Below are positions 7,493 to 9,298 of a stretch of DNA of 9,298 bases, in pieces. Under the pieces are notes generated by a model. It had not been told where the DNA came from, ran no database searches, and was given only the letters and a program-made list of their open reading frames with translations. The position numbers and the translations under genes were made by a program. The DNA comes from Acidilobaceae archaeon UBA162 (GTDB lineage Archaea; Thermoproteota; Thermoprotei_A; Sulfolobales; Acidilobaceae), in contig DAJS01000017.1 in NCBI GenBank assembly GCA_002496425.1, positions 1 through 9,298 of the forward strand. Reading direction: 5' to 3'. Every line of letters starts with the position of its first letter. The stretch's first letter is position 1.

Positions 7493-7536
7493 AAATCCCT
7501 GTCATTAGCTCCTTGCCAACCAGCCAGTGGGGCTGC

Positions 7537-8646
7537 TCAGACTACGCGCATGACCATCTCCTCTCCATAGCCTACTACGACTCTCCTGAACCCCCTCAGC
7601 CTCGCGTCAAGCTCCTCATCACCTGTGTCTACCCTAAGGGCCCTGAGAGACCTGAGCTTAGCCTTGGTGGCTACCACTATCAGGTTCTCAGGCCCCACAG
7701 CTTTGATTACCCTTGGGCTCAGCTGCTGGTTTCCCCGGCCAATTATGAAGCCCTGGCCTCCCAGCGGCGAGACTACTATCCTGACCCTTCCGCGCCACAT
7801 CTCTGCCAGCTCTAGCAGCTGCCTCTCAGCAAGGTCAAGGCCCACCACGCTCCTTTTAGTGACAGCGTCGATGCCTAGGAGCGTCTTAGGAAGCCCCAGC
7901 TCCTCAGCTATGGCGGCCACTGTGGTGCCTGGGCCAAGCACGTAGAGCTCATCATCAGAAATGTTGTCAACTATGTACTTGGCTATCGACCTCAGCTCCT
8001 CAGGCTCCTGGGGGATGACCTCCTTACCCTCAACTATTACGTCGGGGGAGTGGGGAGCTAGGGCATGGCCGTAGAGCCTCACGCTGAGTCTCCCTGCCCT
8101 AAAGGCCTCCTCATCTATGTCAAGCACCTCGACCTTCCTGAGCCCCAGCCTCCCAGCCAGGTAGTCCTCGACTACCCTTCCGGCAGCACTTGGGGTCTGG
8201 GCAAAGAGGGCGCTATACATCTTCACGCCGGCTGGGACTCCCAGCAGCGGCACCGAGTCGCCCACAGCAGAGAGCAAGTCCCTGGCGGTCCCATCGCCTC
8301 CTACGAAGGCCAGGAGTGGGACCCTGAGTGCTATCTCTCTAGCACACCTAACGGTATCGTCCGCGCTAGTGGGTCCCTCGGGCGCGCACCTGACAACCTC
8401 GTAGGTCGCTCCTGCCTCCTTGGCCTCCAGCTCTCCCATGATGCCGTTAGGCACTATGACCTTTACATGGCGTGGCAGGGCCATGAGGAACTTTACTGCT
8501 CTCCTAGGGGCCCAGGGCTCCGCGCCGAGCTCCAGGGCCCTCCTATAGGCGTCGCCGTCCGTCCCCTTAAGCCCAACCCTTCCTCCCATGCCGGCTATGG
8601 GGTTGACTATGAGCCCTATGGCGTCCTCCGGCAGCCTTGATCCCAG
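7537..8646 (-). CDS. ATP-NAD kinase, AcoX type (NAD kinase family, COG3199-like)
   Basis: The family phosphorylates NAD to NADP using ATP or polyphosphate in the cytoplasm. The conserved N-terminal block IGLIVNPIAGMGGRVGLKGTDG is visible across the upstream extension and the first ATG. Counting from the ATG at 8589: GGDGT (97-101) is the nucleotide-kinase signature, followed by ARDLL, GVPAGVKMYSALFA (117-130), GPGTT near 221 and SPLGGQGFIIGRGNQQLSP near 276, all typical of this subfamily. The ATG at 8589 lies inside the conserved block and has no Shine-Dalgarno. Between it and the upstream stop at 8686-8688 there is no ATG, GTG or TTG in frame. The only near-cognate candidates giving a full N-terminus are CTG at 8646-8644 or CTG at 8634-8632. 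I use 8646 because it sits about 25 nt from a TATA-like palindrome, which fits a leaderless mRNA; this gives 369 residues. The gene converges on the ABC operon and diverges from the pilin-like gene. Confidence 0.88.
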   Translation of the reverse strand: MGSRLPEDAIGLIVNPIAGMGGRVGLKGTDGDAYRRALELGAEPWAPRRAVKFLMALPRHVKVIVPNGIMGELEAKEAGATYEVVRCAPEGPTSADDTVRCAREIALRVPLLAFVGGDGTARDLLSAVGDSVPLLGVPAGVKMYSALFAQTPSAAGRVVEDYLAGRLGLRKVEVLDIDEEAFRAGRLSVRLYGHALAPHSPDVIVEGKEVIPQEPEELRSIAKYIVDNISDDELYVLGPGTTVAAIAEELGLPKTLLGIDAVTKRSVVGLDLAERQLLELAEMWRGRVRIVVSPLGGQGFIIGRGNQQLSPRVIKAVGPENLIVVATKAKLRSLRALRVDTGDEELDARLRGFRRVVVGYGEEMVMRVV

Positions 8647-8661
8647 TGCGACTAGGAGCGG

Positions 8662-8681
8662 GGGAGCTTCATAAAGCTCCC
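8662..8681. promoter_or_regulatory. Perfect palindrome containing TATA-like boxes, shared divergent promoter or operator
   Basis: GGGAGCTT (8662-8669) and AAGCTCCC (8674-8681) form a perfect 8-bp inverted repeat around CATA. The centre reads TTCATAAAG on the + strand and CTTTATGAA on the minus strand, both TATA-like; the minus-strand form is closer to the crenarchaeal consensus. The + strand ATG at 8697 and the minus-strand CTG at 8646 are each 25.5 nt from the centre. It could be a bidirectional promoter, or a dimeric regulator site overlapping the TATA box, which in archaea usually means repression. Confidence 0.5.
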
Positions 8682-8696
8682 ATGTCTAGGGGCATC

Positions 8697-9298
8697 ATGA
8701 CCAGGCGCAGGTCCCTTAGCGAGGTAATAGGGGCCCTGGTGGTTCTGACAGTAGTCATAGTAGCCACAATATCTATGCTTAGGCTGACGCAGCAGGTCGT
8801 GAGTTACGCGCAAAGGGCCTCAAGCCAGGAGTTCGTGAGGTCGGCTCAGGAGGCCACACCACCTACGATGAGCGTGCTGGTCAGCAACTCAACGCTTTAC
8901 ATGTTGATCTCCTACCCAGGCACCATTAACATAAGCTACGCACTTCTCAACGTTGACGGCAAGCTAATAATTAATAGGGTGGACAGGCTCGTGGCCGGGG
9001 AGGCGGTGATACCGCTCCTAAACAACTACAGCTGCCAGAACGTGAGCATTACCCTGGTAAGCTCGGCTGGGGCGGTGTTCAGGTACGTGCCGAGTGAGGA
9101 TCCAGCTCTCAGGGGTAGGGTGCCTCCAGGCGTCTATTACTTCTCCTGCAGCCTTACCTCAGGCCAGCAGGGCCGGGACTCGCTACCATCAGGCAACGTA
9201 AGCTACTACCCTGTCATACCTGTGGGCTCAGCTGCAGCGGGCAGCTCTGAGTATGTCGTTGGGCTCAACTATGGTCAAGGGTTCTATAGAGATCTTGG
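8697..9298 (+). CDS. Type IV pilin-like secreted protein with class III signal peptide (3' partial)
   Basis: The frame is open from the ATG at 8697 to the window end, giving 200 residues so far. The N-terminus, MTRRRSLSEVIGALVVLTVV, has the class III (prepilin) pattern of archaeal pilins and related surface proteins: basic residues 3-5, a likely prepilin-peptidase cut near Ser6-Leu7, Glu9, and a hydrophobic helix at about 10-28 that would form the filament core or membrane anchor. The exposed part is beta-rich, with five N-glycosylation sequons and two cysteines (113 and 151) that could bridge. There is no Shine-Dalgarno. The TATA-like element about 25 nt upstream implies a leaderless mRNA. 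It could be a pilin, a pilin-like secretion component, or a surface protein tethered through such a signal; the missing C-terminus prevents a choice. No pilus assembly genes are visible in the window. Confidence 0.72.
   Translation, partial: MTRRRSLSEVIGALVVLTVVIVATISMLRLTQQVVSYAQRASSQEFVRSAQEATPPTMSVLVSNSTLYMLISYPGTINISYALLNVDGKLIINRVDRLVAGEAVIPLLNNYSCQNVSITLVSSAGAVFRYVPSEDPALRGRVPPGVYYFSCSLTSGQQGRDSLPSGNVSYYPVIPVGSAAAGSSEYVVGLNYGQGFYRDL

Noticed and set aside
7301..7496. Insertion sequence or miniature inverted-repeat element
   Set aside because: The outer inverted repeat would fit, but I see no target-site duplication at the ends, no transposase, and no second copy in the window. Kept only as an alternative for the structured element.
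7521..7535. Short hairpin CAGCC-AGTGG-GGCTG just downstream of the kinase stop
   Set aside because: Five pairs with no following T-run on either strand is within chance expectation and unlike an archaeal terminator.
7513..8640. Plus-strand frames at 7513-7815, 7625-7945 and 8065-8640
   Set aside because: They run antisense to the ATP-NAD kinase, whose conserved motifs establish the coding strand; the translations are low-complexity, proline- and serine-rich.
1..9298. CRISPR array, toxin-antitoxin or phage-defence system
   Set aside because: There are no regularly spaced repeats and no small paired genes; all coding space is accounted for by transporter, kinase and pilin-like genes.

Overview
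The window looks like chromosomal DNA of a thermophilic crenarchaeon (Thermoproteota; Acidilobales or Desulfurococcales would fit, but I cannot place it from the sequence alone). The signs are moderately high GC with AGG-dominated arginine and ATA-rich isoleucine codons, frequent GTG starts, GTGA stop/start overlaps, TATA-like boxes about 25 nt before a start or an RNA, T-rich rather than hairpin-type terminators, a secreted protein with very many N-glycosylation sequons, and a type IV pilin-like signal peptide.

Layout. Positions 2-2575 carry the 3' part of a large secreted solute-binding protein of the oligopeptide/dipeptide (SBP_bac_5) family, with PKD-like modules in front of the binding domain. 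After a T-rich stretch and a new TATA box comes a compact four-gene run on the + strand (about 2668-7256): two DppB/DppC-type permeases and two OppD/OppF-type ATPases, joined by 4-nt gaps or 4-nt overlaps. Together the five genes form one ABC importer for peptides or, as often in archaea, oligosaccharides. Both ATPases have complete catalytic motifs but are enlarged by insertions at different places.

Positions 7257-7536, between the convergent ATPase and kinase genes, hold no protein gene. They hold an element of about 188 nt that folds almost completely into a three-way junction: a 24-bp closing helix, a long second arm, and a third arm ending in a perfect 11-bp hairpin. A TATA-like box lies 21-25 nt upstream. 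I recognise no known RNA family in it. It is the strongest candidate for something undescribed here.

Positions 7537-8646 (minus strand) encode an AcoX-type ATP-NAD kinase whose conserved N-terminus extends upstream of the first ATG with no ATG, GTG or TTG available. A perfect 8+4+8 palindrome at 8662-8681 lies between it and a divergent pilin-like gene (8697 to the window end). The pilin ATG and a CTG codon of the kinase frame are each exactly 25.5 nt from the palindrome centre, which suggests a symmetric promoter firing two leaderless transcripts. The first permease likewise lacks a canonical start where homology expects one, so two genes in this window have start-codon puzzles.
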